In this document: piece by piece, positions 22,355-32,984 of the stretch
Position numbering within the stretch: position 1 is the first letter of the stretch
Layout: each line of letters opens with the position of its first letter
Assembly: GCA_001970955.1 (NCBI GenBank)
Contig: MPUH01000505.1
Span: 1 to 49,270 of the forward strand
Reading direction: 5' to 3'
DNA length: 49,270 bases
Origin: Stentor coeruleus
Taxonomy: Eukaryota > Ciliophora > Heterotrichea > Heterotrichida > Stentoridae
Program-made: the position numbers and the translations under genes
Notes under the pieces: model-generated
The model's database searches: none
Told to the model about the DNA's origin: nothing
What the model saw: only the letters and a program-made list of their open reading frames with translations

Positions 22355-23173
22355 ATCGATAGTTATCTAATACATTCTATGGATATGAAGTATTGTTTTT
22401 AGTTTGAATTATAAAGAGTTTTTATATGAAATTCATTAAAGGCCTTATTCTTAAATTAAATTAGGTAAGAATCATCATTTAGATGGATTTTCTAATGAAA
22501 TTTTGATAGTGTTTCATATTTATATACTAATTAAATGATATAGAGAGTTTGGGTAATACAGTTACAAAAGAAACGTATATTCGAAAATAGAAGGACATTT
22601 AATAAAATTACTAAAATCAGAACTAAAATTTAGTTAATGCTTGGAATTTTTTTGAATTTACCTATCAAATGAAGAATAAATCATTAATTTTAGACCTTAA
22701 ATAAAATATTCATTAATGCAACATCTGTTCAAAGACCAAAATGAGTTTATAAGGTGTTACAATTATATGCTAAGATCTTATATATATGCTATTTTGATAA
22801 CTTTTACCTTAAGTTTAAAAAATAGTAAAGGCTTATAAGCTATTCAAAGAATTTAATGTATTTTTAGGCTATAAGAGAATAATATTAATAATATTTCATT
22901 GTCTTTACAAACTTATAATTTTTCCTTTTTATCCTTCAAGTTCAAAATTGAAGGGAAATTAAAAATAGCATTAAACAACTTCTAAGTTTATACAAAATTT
23001 GTGATTGTTATACAGAACATTATGTGTTTCGTATTAATATTACAACTCATTCTATTAATAAAAAAAAATTATGAATAGGTTTGAAATTCCAATAATGCTT
23101 ATACAATAAAAATAGTATTTTTGCATTTTATAAGCTTAAGGTTAATATCTTTAATATTAAACAAACTATTAAA
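22355..23173. other. AT-rich intergenic region
   Basis: About 820 bp between the 3' end of the zinc-finger gene and the 3' end of the next, convergent gene. No coding frame, RNA gene or repeat is recognised. Confidence 0.55.
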
Positions 23174-23881
23174 TTAAAAAACTCCACAATTAGAGCATGA
23201 ACAATTTTCAGTAATAGTCTCTATACTTTGCTTTAGAGTATTAGTTTCACCTGAATTTGTAATATTAACTGAAATATTAGTTATCTGTTTTTTTAAGTCT
23301 TTTTCTTGGCAAACTATCGTCTGTTTAGGAGAAGTACAATTTAATGCATCGGAATTTTCTGTATAATCAAGACATGATTTTTTATTAGTATCGTTTATTG
23401 TTTGATATGATGTGTCACTTATACTCAATGAAGCCACTGAGAATTTTGGAAATTTATCCGTGATTGAATTTGTATATTTAATGCTAAAATCACTAATTTT
23501 TGTTGCAAGATCAGCTGCTTCTTCTGATACAGAACATTCCAAAGATTCATTGTATTCAGTAACTTTATACAATTCGCAACCATATATTTCAATTGTTTTA
23601 TGATACCCATGGAATTGATTGAAACTATCTTCATAAGTGCTTTCTGTATCTCCTACTTCTAAAAATTCATATTTTTCAATATTATATAAAATCTCAGCGT
23701 TTTCATTGTTGGAATTTTGTAGTGTTTGATCGTTTTTAAGGGTATCATTAAAAGCTATTGATGAGTTGATGTTATAATGAGAATTCGATGAATTTATATT
23801 TTTTTCTAGCTTTTTTATGACTGGGTTTTGGTTGTTTTCATCTAATTTTTCAGAGGTAGTTTCTTCTCTATAGTCTAACAT
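23174..23881 (-). CDS. Asn/Ser/Thr/Glu-rich hypothetical protein
   Basis: 235 aa if started at the ATG at 23881 (MLDYREETTSEKLDENN). The frame is open a little further upstream, but only to a GTG. Composition is polar and acidic, with two more structured stretches: EKYEFLEVGDTESTYEDSFN, and ATKISDFSIKYTNSITDKFP. The last residues are CSCSNCGVF, a Cys cluster that could bind metal or be lipidated, though neither is shown. I recognise no family. Low-complexity composition in a gene-poor zone lowers confidence that it is expressed. Confidence 0.5.
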   Translation of the reverse strand: MLDYREETTSEKLDENNQNPVIKKLEKNINSSNSHYNINSSIAFNDTLKNDQTLQNSNNENAEILYNIEKYEFLEVGDTESTYEDSFNQFHGYHKTIEIYGCELYKVTEYNESLECSVSEEAADLATKISDFSIKYTNSITDKFPKFSVASLSISDTSYQTINDTNKKSCLDYTENSDALNCTSPKQTIVCQEKDLKKQITNISVNITNSGETNTLKQSIETITENCSCSNCGVF

Positions 23882-24054
23882 TATAAATGGACTAAGTATC
23901 ACTGAATTTTTAAATTTTTATCATAAAGATTTAACGAAATTAAGTGTTAAATATAAGACAGTTTAAAAAGAACACATTAAAGCCTCATAGTTTTCCTAAC
24001 TTTCTTATCTTATTTTTCAAATACATTCAATATTTTTCTCATCCATTGTAATAA

Positions 24055-24537
24055 ATGTACACTTTCCTCGAATACATTCGACCAAGTTTCTGGAAAGGTG
24101 ACTACAACTTTTTATGGATTTACCTTATAATCCTAATTATCATTATAAAAATAGCTGAAAGAACTTATCAGAATATAAAACACAAAAGCACATTCGCTCA
24201 GAAACGAGTTGAAAATCATTCAATTTCAATGAGAGAGATTTGGGAAGCTAAACAAGCTGAATTGGATAAAATGCCGAAAACAGAAGTGGTTAGAATAATC
24301 CCACAACCTATTGAAAAGAAAGAAGAAGAAAAAAAAGATATTAAAACAGAAGAAATTAAGACTGATAAAAAATGTGATGATGAAGGAGAGGATAAGAAAA
24401 TTTTAGATGAAAAAGCTGAGAGAGAAAGAAGGAAAAGAGAGTATTTTAATAATGAAGCATCAGGTGGTAAAGGATATAAGCCAAATATGCAAGAGAGGTA
24501 TCCGGGAGTTTATAAAAGAAAAGGAGGATGACGATAA
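24055..24537 (+). CDS. Single-pass membrane protein of SelS/SelK type, candidate selenoprotein (UGA at 24529-24531)
   Basis: The frame from ATG 24055 reaches TGA after 158 codons. Residues about 17-38 form one membrane helix (FLWIYLIILIIIIKIAERTY). A highly charged helix (about 55-135, with MREIWEAKQAELDKM and KAERERRKREYF) and a Gly/basic tail (GGKGYKPNMQ...YKRKGG) follow. Directly after the TGA come CGA and TAA, so readthrough would give a C-terminus of GG-Sec-Arg. Known SelS ends GGUG and SelK ends GGUGR, both with one N-terminal membrane helix and a Gly-rich tail. Their role is in ER-associated degradation at the ER membrane. Nearly all other genes here end in TAA or TAG. A weak SECIS-like element lies just downstream. 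Ordinary termination at TGA (24531) remains possible. Confidence 0.6.
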
Positions 24538-25954
24538 ATGAAGATTTTTATATGTTTTTGGCCAAGTGAAGGCTTGATATAAAGTTATTATCTAGTCTGA
24601 GGCTGATAAAATTATTTTATTTTAGGTATTTGCTTAGTATTGTATATTATAAGATGGGTGAGTTTTTTATAAATTGTTGAGATGAAGAGAGGGTTAGGTT
24701 TTTATGATTTTTATAAGGTATTTTATGTTAGGTGTAAGATTTTTTTATAAACAGATTCGAGCAGATACTTGGGTTTAGTATAAAAATATGCTTTATTGAT
24801 TTTTTTTTTGTTCTAAGATTTGTAAATAATGAAATGTGGTGTTGTATGGTTTTAATTTTATAATGTGTAATTATAAAGGTTTAATTTTGTTTTTTAACTT
24901 TAAAGAATATTTTTTTCAAAGTTTTATATAGGAATTCTTTAAGAAATACACATTTTTATAAGAGATTTTAAATATTTTTTTGGGAATTTTGATAATTTAT
25001 ATGTCTAAACAATGATGAAACAATGCTAAGTTATATTTCGGTGATGCTAAATTGATATTTAAAACTCTTAGCATTTTATTAGTAATTTTACTTCGTGGGT
25101 TAATATAAAATAGTTAATAAATGTATGAAAACTTATAAAAGCCATCTTCGGTTGGATATTGTATAAACAAAATATTGTTATTTTTTTCAAGGTTTTTTAA
25201 AGTGATTGAATTTATTCAAGTTGTTATTCCTAGTATATAAATAAACTTTTTACTTTCCATATCTTATCAAAACTTTATTATAATTCTATTTGTTAAACAA
25301 TAACTTTGTATCTTAAACTTTTGTTGTTGTTTTTTGAAAATACCTAAAATTTACAAAGTTTTTGCTTATTTTTAGTTTTTAGTTTGTGAATTGTATGCTA
25401 AATTCATATGGAATAAGATTGATTATATAAAAAGTTTTATTAGCATTTGATATTTTAATAATTATATGTGATATAAAAGAAATAGTAAATTTGTTAATTT
25501 TTTTAGATACATAGATGCATAGATATTATTATTTAGTTATCTCTTATTTATATATGAGCCCTTAACAATAAATCCATTATGATATTTTAGCAAAATGAAC
25601 ACAGAGTTGTATGGAGTATAAAATACATTTGGGAAATAAATATATATATATTAGTCATCTTTATGTTAATAAAACTATTAAGTAATCAAATCATATCTTC
25701 AAATCAATATTCATAAATCACATAGATTCATATAATTTACAATCACAAAAAAATCACTTAATTTTCAAAAATCCCATACGATTTTCAAAATATTTTATAA
25801 CAACATCATTATTTATATACCAATAATTAAATTTCCTCTAAACTTCCACCTTAAAAAACATTCTCTCTAATCCTAAAAACCACATATATTGTAATTTATA
25901 AAAAACAAAACATAATTTATATTAAATCATCTAAACCTTTCAAATATTTCTATC
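24538..25954. other. AT-rich intergenic region
   Basis: About 1.4 kb between two convergent genes, T-rich on the left and A-rich on the right. Apart from the weak SECIS-like core near its left end, I see no gene or repeat. Confidence 0.55.
24567..24607 (+). promoter_or_regulatory. Weak candidate SECIS core
   Basis: TGAA at 24567-24570 is followed by 10 nt and then AAA (24581-24583), and TGAT lies at 24604-24607. The order and spacing recall the UGAN...AA...NGA core of eukaryotic SECIS elements. Pairing of GCTT with AGGC supports a short stem, but the rest of the helix has mismatches. The distance from the UGA codon (about 36 nt) is shorter than usual. This is a suggestion only. Confidence 0.25.
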
Positions 25955-26690
25955 TCAACTTTTTATTATAATAAACCCATCATCCTTTGTTTTACAAAGA
26001 TTCCCTTTAAGTATTTTAAATTTCCTATCTGTAAATGAAAAAATCTCATAATCCCTAAACTCAATTTTATGTTCTTTTTCCTTATTAAATTCCCCATTTT
26101 TTACCCCAATAATATTCTTTTGATCATAACAACATTTAATCTCAATAACATTTTTAAATACAGTTCTTTTCTCTCTGTTTTCGGTTCATCATTTTTCACA
26201 TGAAGTTTTTTTTCCCTATAAACGTAGGGGTGAAATTTTTTTGTTTTATATCTTTTCCTTTTGGACTTAAAATAATAAGATTATTGTTACCTTTAGTATA
26301 TTGATCTGAGATTTTCTTTGTTTTTAAGTTGATTTTGTACTTATTATTGGAAGAAATGCATTTTGGGGAATGAAATTTTAGTTTTTTAACAAGATCTTTA
26401 ATGAAAATATCCTCAGGTTTTTTTGTATTGATTGAAATTTTTGAAGGGTTTAGTTTTTGGTCGCTTTTTTGCTGTTCTAAATAATTTGAAGAAGATTTTG
26501 ATGTTGATTTTTTTAGATTAAGCGAACTTGAGGATTTGAAGTCTGGGGATATTGGGATTGGGTTTAATTCATAAGGTTTTACACCAGGTTTTGAATGAAT
26601 TTTCTGATATGTTGATATGGTTTTAGGGTGTTGATTTGTATTGAGAGATAATTCAAATTTTTTGATAGGCTTCTTAGAATTTGAAAACAT
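25955..26690 (-). CDS. Basic Ser/Lys-rich hypothetical protein, two exons
   Basis: The first exon starts at ATG 26690 (MFSNSKKPIKKFELSL) and is Ser/Lys/Asn rich. Its frame ends at TGA 26196-26198. A second frame, open from about 26174 to TGA 25955-25957, looks strongly coding: NVIEIKCCYDQKNIIGVKNG and KIEFRDYEIFSFTDRKFKIL. The only GT...AG that joins the two in frame is a 25-nt segment at 26175-26199, giving a protein of 236 aa. That is longer than the 15-16 nt introns elsewhere, so the junction is tentative. The second part looks folded and beta-rich. No family is recognised. Confidence 0.5.
26175..26199 (-). other. Candidate 25-nt intron
   Basis: On the minus strand it starts GTGAAAAATG and ends AAAACAG. 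Removal joins KKNF to IEKRTVFKNVIEIK in frame. The length is unusual for this genome, and an assembly error is an alternative. Confidence 0.35.
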
Positions 26691-27086
26691 TATTAGGTTA
26701 TTATATTCTTTATAATATACTTTTAAGCTTTATTAAATAAGCTATAGTTATAAATATTTACTAATTTATGTGGTAAGTCTGTATTTTTTATAATGATGTA
26801 ATGTTGTAAATATTTTTGGACTGCTTTTTGATTTTTCTAAATATAATGCATAGCTTTACAGTATAGTTAGTTTTTTACAAATAGGATTTTGCTTTCCTCT
26901 CTTAAAGAGATTTTGCGTATATATATTTAACATAATTTTTTATTATTACAAATCGTAATTTGAGCTAAAACATAATAAAGTCATTAGTACAAATAACATT
27001 TCAAATAATCAAGATTCTATTGGTATTGCAAACCAATCGAAACTAATGTGTAAATATGGAAAGCTATTAATAAAAAGTCCTAATTG
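26691..27086. other. Divergent intergenic region
   Basis: About 400 bp of AT-rich DNA between the starts of two divergent genes. It presumably holds both promoters. No specific element is recognised. Confidence 0.5.
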
Positions 27087-27799
27087 ATGAAAAAAAAAGC
27101 CAAACCGAGAAATATAGATGCCAATCAACTAAAACTAGCAATAACAGCTCAGTATCATCAATTCTCAAAGACCCTAGTAAATCCAAACATAAAACCAACA
27201 GATCCGTAAGATTCGAACGAAGTGAGGAGCCTGAGGAGCCTGAAGATACGCCAGATTGTAATAACATTCATAAATCATCTGAAGCATGTATCAAACAAAC
27301 TCCACATTCGCCAAATACTTCCCTCGAATCCAAGCCTCAAGACAAAAATCATCTCTCAAACCGGTCTTCCACCTCAGCAAATATAAACAAAAAGCAAAAT
27401 CCAGAAAAAAACGCCATTATCCCTATAAAATCTCCAGGAACCTTATATTCTCCAATAAAAAACTTCAAACCTTCCAAGTTCTCAAGGCCTTCCCAAACTT
27501 CCTCATCTCCAATATCCAAGCCGAAAACCCTAAGCTACGACTTCAGGAATCAAGACTTTTACCAAAAACTCAACAAATTCATAAACAACAAACCTCATCT
27601 TCCAAAACCCCCAACAAAACTCCTAAAAAAACCAAACCTTCCATCAAACCCACTAAACCCAATCAACCCAAGCATACTCCATAAAAACCTTCAAGACCCA
27701 CAAGTTTATCAAATCCCTCCTATCATCTTTTCTGAACCTAAAACCCTTAAAAAAATCTGTAAATCCCTATCTCCAACAAAAACTCATCTAAACCCTTAA
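27087..27799 (+). CDS. Ser/Pro/Lys-rich hypothetical protein, frame interrupted at an A-run
   Basis: A frame open for about 240 codons ends at TAA 27797-27799. It has no in-frame ATG. The ATG at 27087 lies just before nine A residues (27090-27098). If one more A were present, translation would run MKKKSQTEKYRCQ and on through SSVSSILKDPSKSKHKT, NRSVRFERSEEPEEPED and PIKSPGTLYSPIKNF to the stop, giving about 237 aa. RSVRFE resembles the RVxF class of PP1-docking motifs, which is weak evidence. A homopolymer sequencing error is the simplest explanation, with a true frameshift also possible. Shorter open frames overlapping it on both strands look less protein-like. No family is recognised. Confidence 0.45.
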
Positions 27800-27862
27800 A
27801 TCCATCCTTTTAATCTTAACTAATAAAACCTAACTATTAATTGTATAAAAAAAAAAAAAATT

Positions 27863-28446
27863 TTAACAACATTTTGTCTTTTTAGATATAATTTGTTCAG
27901 GAAGCTTAAGTATTAAAGATTTCATTGGTAAAACAGGTCTTGAATATTCTTCACTCATACACATCCTTGTTATATGTATAAACGCTTCATCTATATTTAT
28001 ATCTTCTTTAGCAGATACTTCATTAGCCTATTCTTTAACTTTAGCTGTTAAGATTTTTCTTTTATTAGACATATCACATTTACTTCCTAGTAATATCATA
28101 GGAGAATTTGTATTTTCATTACCACTTTTTTCTAGGAAATCTTTTTTCCATAAGACTATGTTTCCAAAATCTTATAATTTGTTATGTTGTAGACTAATAA
28201 ACAACAATCTGAATCACGGTAAAAGGCATAACTTAAAGATTGAAAACGCTCTTGACCTGCAGTATCCCAAAGCTGTAATGAGACTGCTTTACCATATATT
28301 GTGAATTCTTTGAATAAAAAATCTGCACTGTTGCCCGGTAACTTTGTGAAAACTCTTGTCTTACAAAACGATTTAGTATAGATGTTTTACCTACCTCTGA
28401 ATCCCCAAGGACAATAACTTTTAGTTGGAACCTAGAACTTTGACAT
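27863..28446 (-). pseudogene. Rab7-like small GTPase pseudogene
   Basis: Read from the former ATG at 28446, the frames give [20 protein letters not shown] (P-loop GDSEVGKT), then [10 protein letters not shown] frameshift in switch I follows, then ADFLFKEF and [20 protein letters not shown]. After another shift and stops come WKKDFLEKSG, MILLGSKCDM (guanine motif altered), SAKEDINIDEAF and a C-terminal CC prenylation-type end. [17 protein letters not shown] and SAKE.IN...AF point to the Rab7 branch (late endosome/lysosome traffic). Damage includes TAG shortly after the start, two frameshifts, and TAGs in the middle and at KVKE-stop-ANEV. None of these is removed by a 15-16 nt intron that restores the frame, so I call it nonfunctional. 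Confidence 0.85.
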
Positions 28447-29661
28447 GCTGTGTATTATAATAAGTTTAGAGATTAGAGGTGTGATTGGATTTGATGGGAT
28501 TTTTTTAGATGATTGGGTAGAATGGGTATGTGAAGATTGAGAAATTTGTGAATTGGGATATTTTATAGTGGAATATGATATAGTTTGCTGATTAAGTTTG
28601 GGATAATAAATGTTTTTAGATTCCTTTTGGAGTTAAAGGTTTTTCTTTTTGATAAATAATGAGTTGAATAAATACTAGTTATAATCATATATAAAATAAA
28701 TTAGTTTTCGATATAGAATACTAATACTGTATTAAAAAATTAAGTGGATAATATACAATTAGTTTTAATAGATTCTAGCTTTATCAAATCCAAAACAAAT
28801 TGCACCCTAATTTAATAGTTTTTTCAATTGCTTTAATGACTTCTATAAGCTATCATATTTATCAATAAACTTTTTAACAGCATTAACAATTTCACAAGCA
28901 GGCCATTTAAGTATATATAAACTTATAGTTAAATTAAAATTTTCAATTTAAAACATTTGCTTATATGTAGATTTATTTCTGGAATGTGTAAATAGGATTA
29001 TGGGATAGGAGAAATTCTAAAATTCATGAAATCATGAAAGCATGTATAAATGTGTGATTGAGATAAGATAATTTATGATATATAAATAAATAGGTGCTTT
29101 TAAGTTATATTAAATCATGGTAAGTAGCATGCATAAATATTATTAAGTTAATGCAATATTATATTTTATGTAAAAATCTTAGAAAATTGGCATTTAGAAA
29201 CCCTTGCATAAAAATAAAATCTAAAATATATCTAAATATTTAGGTCTATTTTAATTAATAAACTGCTGATTTGTAAATGAATAATTATAAATGTTAATAT
29301 GAAGATTTAAGCTAAAAATACTTAATTTTTATTTTCATATAATTTGATATAGACATAACATAATTAATAACATACTGTACACTTAAGAATCCTTGACTAA
29401 TTGTAAAACAAATAAATTGCATTATTATATTTCAAAAAGTAATAGGATTTTTTAAATCAATAATAGTAGATAAAGTTATATTACCTTCACAAAGAAAAAA
29501 ATCTGGATTCTTTTCATTTTAGGATTTTCTTATTAAATACAAAGAAAAATATATCATTAAAAACTATAAATGCAAATAATCATTCTTTCTTATACTACTT
29601 TTAAAGTCTATTTCTAAAAATAAAGCAATATTCACACATTCAATTTACAATCATTACTATT
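28447..29661. other. AT-rich gene-poor region with a possible relic
   Basis: About 1.2 kb with no intact gene. On the minus strand around 28770-28980 a stretch reads ILKWPACEIVNAVKKFIDKY then KSLKQLKKLL, interrupted by stops. It looks like a decayed coding segment but is not identifiable. Confidence 0.4.
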
Positions 29662-30730
29662 TTACTTCTCTTGTCCAAATAACTGAGCAAAAGGGTTAGT
29701 TTTACAAACAGGGCAAGTAGGCATAGTAGTATTATTATTCATCCAATGTTCAATACAGCTTGCATGAAAAATATGTTTACATGCAGTTTTTCTAACAGCA
29801 ATTCCCTCAATAAATCTTTATATAAATTACTCTTCGAAACATATCGGGCATATTGGATCCCCAACTTCAACAAGATTTTTATTATAAGGTGAAGCTGGTA
29901 TACATATATTCATATTTTCATCAGATACATAAATAACTGAATTATCAGGTAAAACTTGATATATCCTACCTCTTCCAGGTCTCCCTCTATTACCTCTAAT
30001 TCTCCAAGCTTTAGTACATTTAAAACAACAAAAAATACAGCAAGAAAAACATAAAAACAGTACAACAGACACAGTTATAATAGCAATAATACTTTCAAGT
30101 GATAAAGATGATGATGATGAATATATCTCCCAAGTTATCATAATCCCTGAATATGCGTACATTTCTGTACCTGAAGCATATAAAATAGTTATAATATTAT
30201 CATTAAGCCAAACTCCTGAATTCCAATTCTTGATTAGATAATTACCTTTATATTCTGAAATATCATAAATAGTATCAGGTAAGTTATAAGAAAGTACTTT
30301 TAAGTATCCTATATTCTATAATGATTCTTACATTATTAGGATTGATTATAGTAATATAAAGAGAGTTTTCTGATGAATAAGGGATAAATGCACGCATATC
30401 AAGTGTCCATTGACATAAAGTTTTTTGAGGAAATGGATATGTTATGTTTATAACTCCTTTATTTGTTAGATATTTGTTATCACCACATATGGATGTGCTT
30501 ACTGGGCATACAATTTCACTTGTTGTGATTTTTGAGCATAGTTTTTTGTTATTAGAATCAATGCAATTTGTACAATTGTTGTTGCAATAGGAAAGATTGT
30601 CTTTGCATATTGTATTTTCGCAAGTGCTTCTGTGTAGAAAGTACTCAAGCCAAAACTCTTCACTGAGAACACATTTTATACAAGGTTCGTCGCATGCTTG
30701 GGCTAATAGGAATCTTAGTATTAAGAACAT
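29662..30730 (-). CDS. Secreted/membrane RING-H2 protein, probable E3 ubiquitin ligase
   Basis: Three exons give 345 aa. Intron 1 is 16 nt (30316-30331) and intron 2 is 15 nt (29816-29830). The N-terminus MFLILRFLLAQA looks like a signal peptide. A Cys-rich segment follows (about 13-85, with CDEPCIKC and CNNNCTNC). A CUB-like stretch starts at LCQWTLDMRAFIPYSSENSL and continues to about residue 190. A membrane helix lies at about 208-230 (IIAIITVSVVLFLCF), followed by a basic stop-transfer (WRIRGNRGRPGRGR). After splicing, the end is CPICFEEFIEGIAVRKTACK, HIFHASCIEHW, CPVC, which is a complete RING-H2 (about 286-330). Topology predicts an outside or lumenal sensor domain and a cytosolic ligase. 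The substrate is unknown. Confidence 0.88.
29816..29830 (-). other. 15-nt intron in RING-H2 gene
   Basis: GTAATTTATATAAAG on the minus strand, containing in-frame TAA. It interrupts the RING between CFEE and FIEG. Splicing completes the RING-H2 domain. Confidence 0.92.
30316..30331 (-). other. 16-nt intron in RING-H2 gene
   Basis: GTAAGAATCATTATAG on the minus strand. It shifts the frame. Removal joins ITIINPNN to NIGYLKVLSYNLPDTIYD and links two otherwise separate open frames. Confidence 0.9.
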
Positions 30731-31271
30731 TTTATGAAATTCGATATTAAAAGATAAAAGATAAGGTGGTTTAGAGTATATAATATAAAAGGTTTTATGA
30801 GGAATTTTTTATAGGAGTGTATTTTGGATTAGAATGATGAGATAAATTATTATGATTTATTTATAGGTATGAAATGGAATGGAATAATTATTAGTTTGTA
30901 TTTAAATGATATGTTTTAGATTTTAAATAAAGGGTTAATTTATAATTTCTTATAAACTAAGGAAATATTTCCCTTAAAAAGTAGATTTTGGGATTAAGTT
31001 ATAAATCAGGAACTTTGTTTTCAGCATCTCGAATAATTTACTCATCAATATAATAATGTCAAACAAAAAGCCATAGTTCAAAACTTATTATAACCCTTCT
31101 AAGCCAAAGTATTACTCTATATTGTAAAATATCTATAATTTTATGTATAACTATAGTATTATGCTTTATGAAACAAATTTACAAGTGCCATTCCTACAAG
31201 ATTTTTCTTTTTAATAATAACATCATGTATCCATTATAACTTTTATAAAAGATTTAGAAGTTATAAGAAGA
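30731..31271. other. AT-rich intergenic region
   Basis: About 540 bp upstream of the RING gene and downstream of the next minus-strand gene. Nothing recognisable. Confidence 0.55.
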
Positions 31272-32984
31272 TTAGTCTAGTTTATTATCATCACTATTTT
31301 CTTGGGAGTATTTATTAGTACATGGATAACGATCTGAAACTCTATAGCGGCTTCGTCCTTGATTTCTCCCTCTGATAGGCTTATTGTATTTATGCATTTC
31401 TTGTTTCGCTGAAGGAATACTATAAAGAAAGTCTTTAATTGTTTTCACATTATGTTCAAGCATATACCCATCAAAAATTCTCATAATAGTTTTCCAAAAA
31501 GGTCGATATTTCGATAAGTCATCATCTTCAACCATAGTTCTGACAACCAAATAAAGTGATCGACTAAAATTAAGACTTTCATTTTTCAAGCCAGCAAACT
31601 TTCTCACTATCTCTGAACCATTTAAAGCTTCATTTACATCCCAAAGACCCTTGCTTGTATTTATGATATTTCTAATTTGTTTTTTTATATCCTCTTCATT
31701 ATTTATTGGGCTTTGTTCTCTTCTATCCTTTTTCACAAAATTACCTTGAGGTAAATCATCATCAGTATATAATTTTAAAGGAATTTTTATCTGACTTTTT
31801 CCTTGACCTACCTCAATTTTATCAGCATCTTCTTTTTTATTAAAAAACTCCACAAAAAGTTTATTTTCATCATCATCTTTTTGTATTTCCACTTTATTAC
31901 TATCGATTTTCTTCACGTACTTTTTCCCAGTATTTTCTCTTTTCTCAACAAAATCCTGATGTTTTTTCGCATAACCCTTTCTCGTTTCATCATAAAAAAA
32001 CTCTTTTTTCTCTTCATTTAATTCTTTTTTTATATACCCCCCCATATCAGATTCTGAATATGGTTTCTGGACAATTTTGATTTCCCAGTTTTTCCCTATT
32101 CCTAAATCTTTTTCTTCTTTTACTTGATCTTTTTTCTCTTCATCAACCTGTTTTTCATTTATCGGTAATACAATTTTCTCTTCATTTTTCTCAGGGTATA
32201 TATATTGATTTACAATTTTATCATCATGTACTTTAAACTTAGTAAGTGTGTCAAGTTCTAATCTTATATTCTCATTAAAAATTGTATAATATTTATTCAA
32301 TACCCTTGAAAGCCATTCACCAAGTCCTTGTTCAATAATTTTCCTTATAACCTTTTTAACTTTCCATGCTAAATACTCTAATAAATCCTCAGTTTCTTGG
32401 GTCTCATATTGTATAATAACATCAAAAAATCCTTCTAAAGATGTTAGAAAACCTCTAAAGTTCTCTGATTCCTGTGTACTTGCGATCATCTCCATGATAT
32501 CTTGTATTTTTTTATTAAAAATCCCCAACTTCTTTTGCAAAAAATCTTGGTTGTTATTCACAGCTTTGTATAAATCAAGCATATAATCAGTACCAGCATA
32601 GATTTTAAATAAGTTTTTGTATGATTGTGAAAAATCGTGGCTTACTACGTCTATACTTGAGCTTGAAAATTGCCTCCCTGGTAAAAAGTTAGAAAAAAAC
32701 ACAAACTGCTTACAAAGATGAGGCTCATAGTTTGTAGAAGAATATAAATAAGCACTTAAGACTTGAAAAAACTTTATTAGGCATAAACTTCTTATAGACT
32801 CTTCTTGTGTTTTTTGCATGATTTTTTCTAGAGAGGATAAAATTAAGGTTGCTGAGGTGGATTCGGAATGAGAGCATGAAAATGTTAAGCCAATTGTGAG
32901 AGTGTTAATATCAGTTTGACCATTAAGGAGATCTTTGAAGAACACATTTTTATCTTTGAGGAACAGACTGAGAATTTGCTCCAT
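31272..32984 (-). CDS. Hypothetical helical protein with charged middle and RG-rich tail, 570 aa
   Basis: Single frame, ATG 32984, TAA 31272-31274. Residues 1-240 are mostly helical (EKIMQKTQEESIRSLCLIKF and LEYLAWKVKKVIRKIIEQGL). Residues about 270-430 are rich in Lys/Glu/Asp with segments like KGYAKKHQDFVEKRENTGKK, likely extended or coiled. Residues about 435-530 form a second helical region (IRNIINTSKGLWDVNEALNG, LSKYRPFWKTIMRIFDGYML). The C-terminus contains RGRNQGRSRYR, an Arg/Gly-rich stretch often found in RNA-binding proteins. No known domain is recognised, and an RNA-related role is only suggested. Confidence 0.7.
   Translation of the reverse strand: MEQILSLFLKDKNVFFKDLLNGQTDINTLTIGLTFSCSHSESTSATLILSSLEKIMQKTQEESIRSLCLIKFFQVLSAYLYSSTNYEPHLCKQFVFFSNFLPGRQFSSSSIDVVSHDFSQSYKNLFKIYAGTDYMLDLYKAVNNNQDFLQKKLGIFNKKIQDIMEMIASTQESENFRGFLTSLEGFFDVIIQYETQETEDLLEYLAWKVKKVIRKIIEQGLGEWLSRVLNKYYTIFNENIRLELDTLTKFKVHDDKIVNQYIYPEKNEEKIVLPINEKQVDEEKKDQVKEEKDLGIGKNWEIKIVQKPYSESDMGGYIKKELNEEKKEFFYDETRKGYAKKHQDFVEKRENTGKKYVKKIDSNKVEIQKDDDENKLFVEFFNKKEDADKIEVGQGKSQIKIPLKLYTDDDLPQGNFVKKDRREQSPINNEEDIKKQIRNIINTSKGLWDVNEALNGSEIVRKFAGLKNESLNFSRSLYLVVRTMVEDDDLSKYRPFWKTIMRIFDGYMLEHNVKTIKDFLYSIPSAKQEMHKYNKPIRGRNQGRSRYRVSDRYPCTNKYSQENSDDNKLD

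Noticed and set aside
27286..27684. Plus-strand frame starting MYQTNSTFAKYF
   Set aside because: It overlaps a longer frame (to 27799) with a more natural mix of acidic, Ser and Pro residues; only one is likely real and the longer is favoured.
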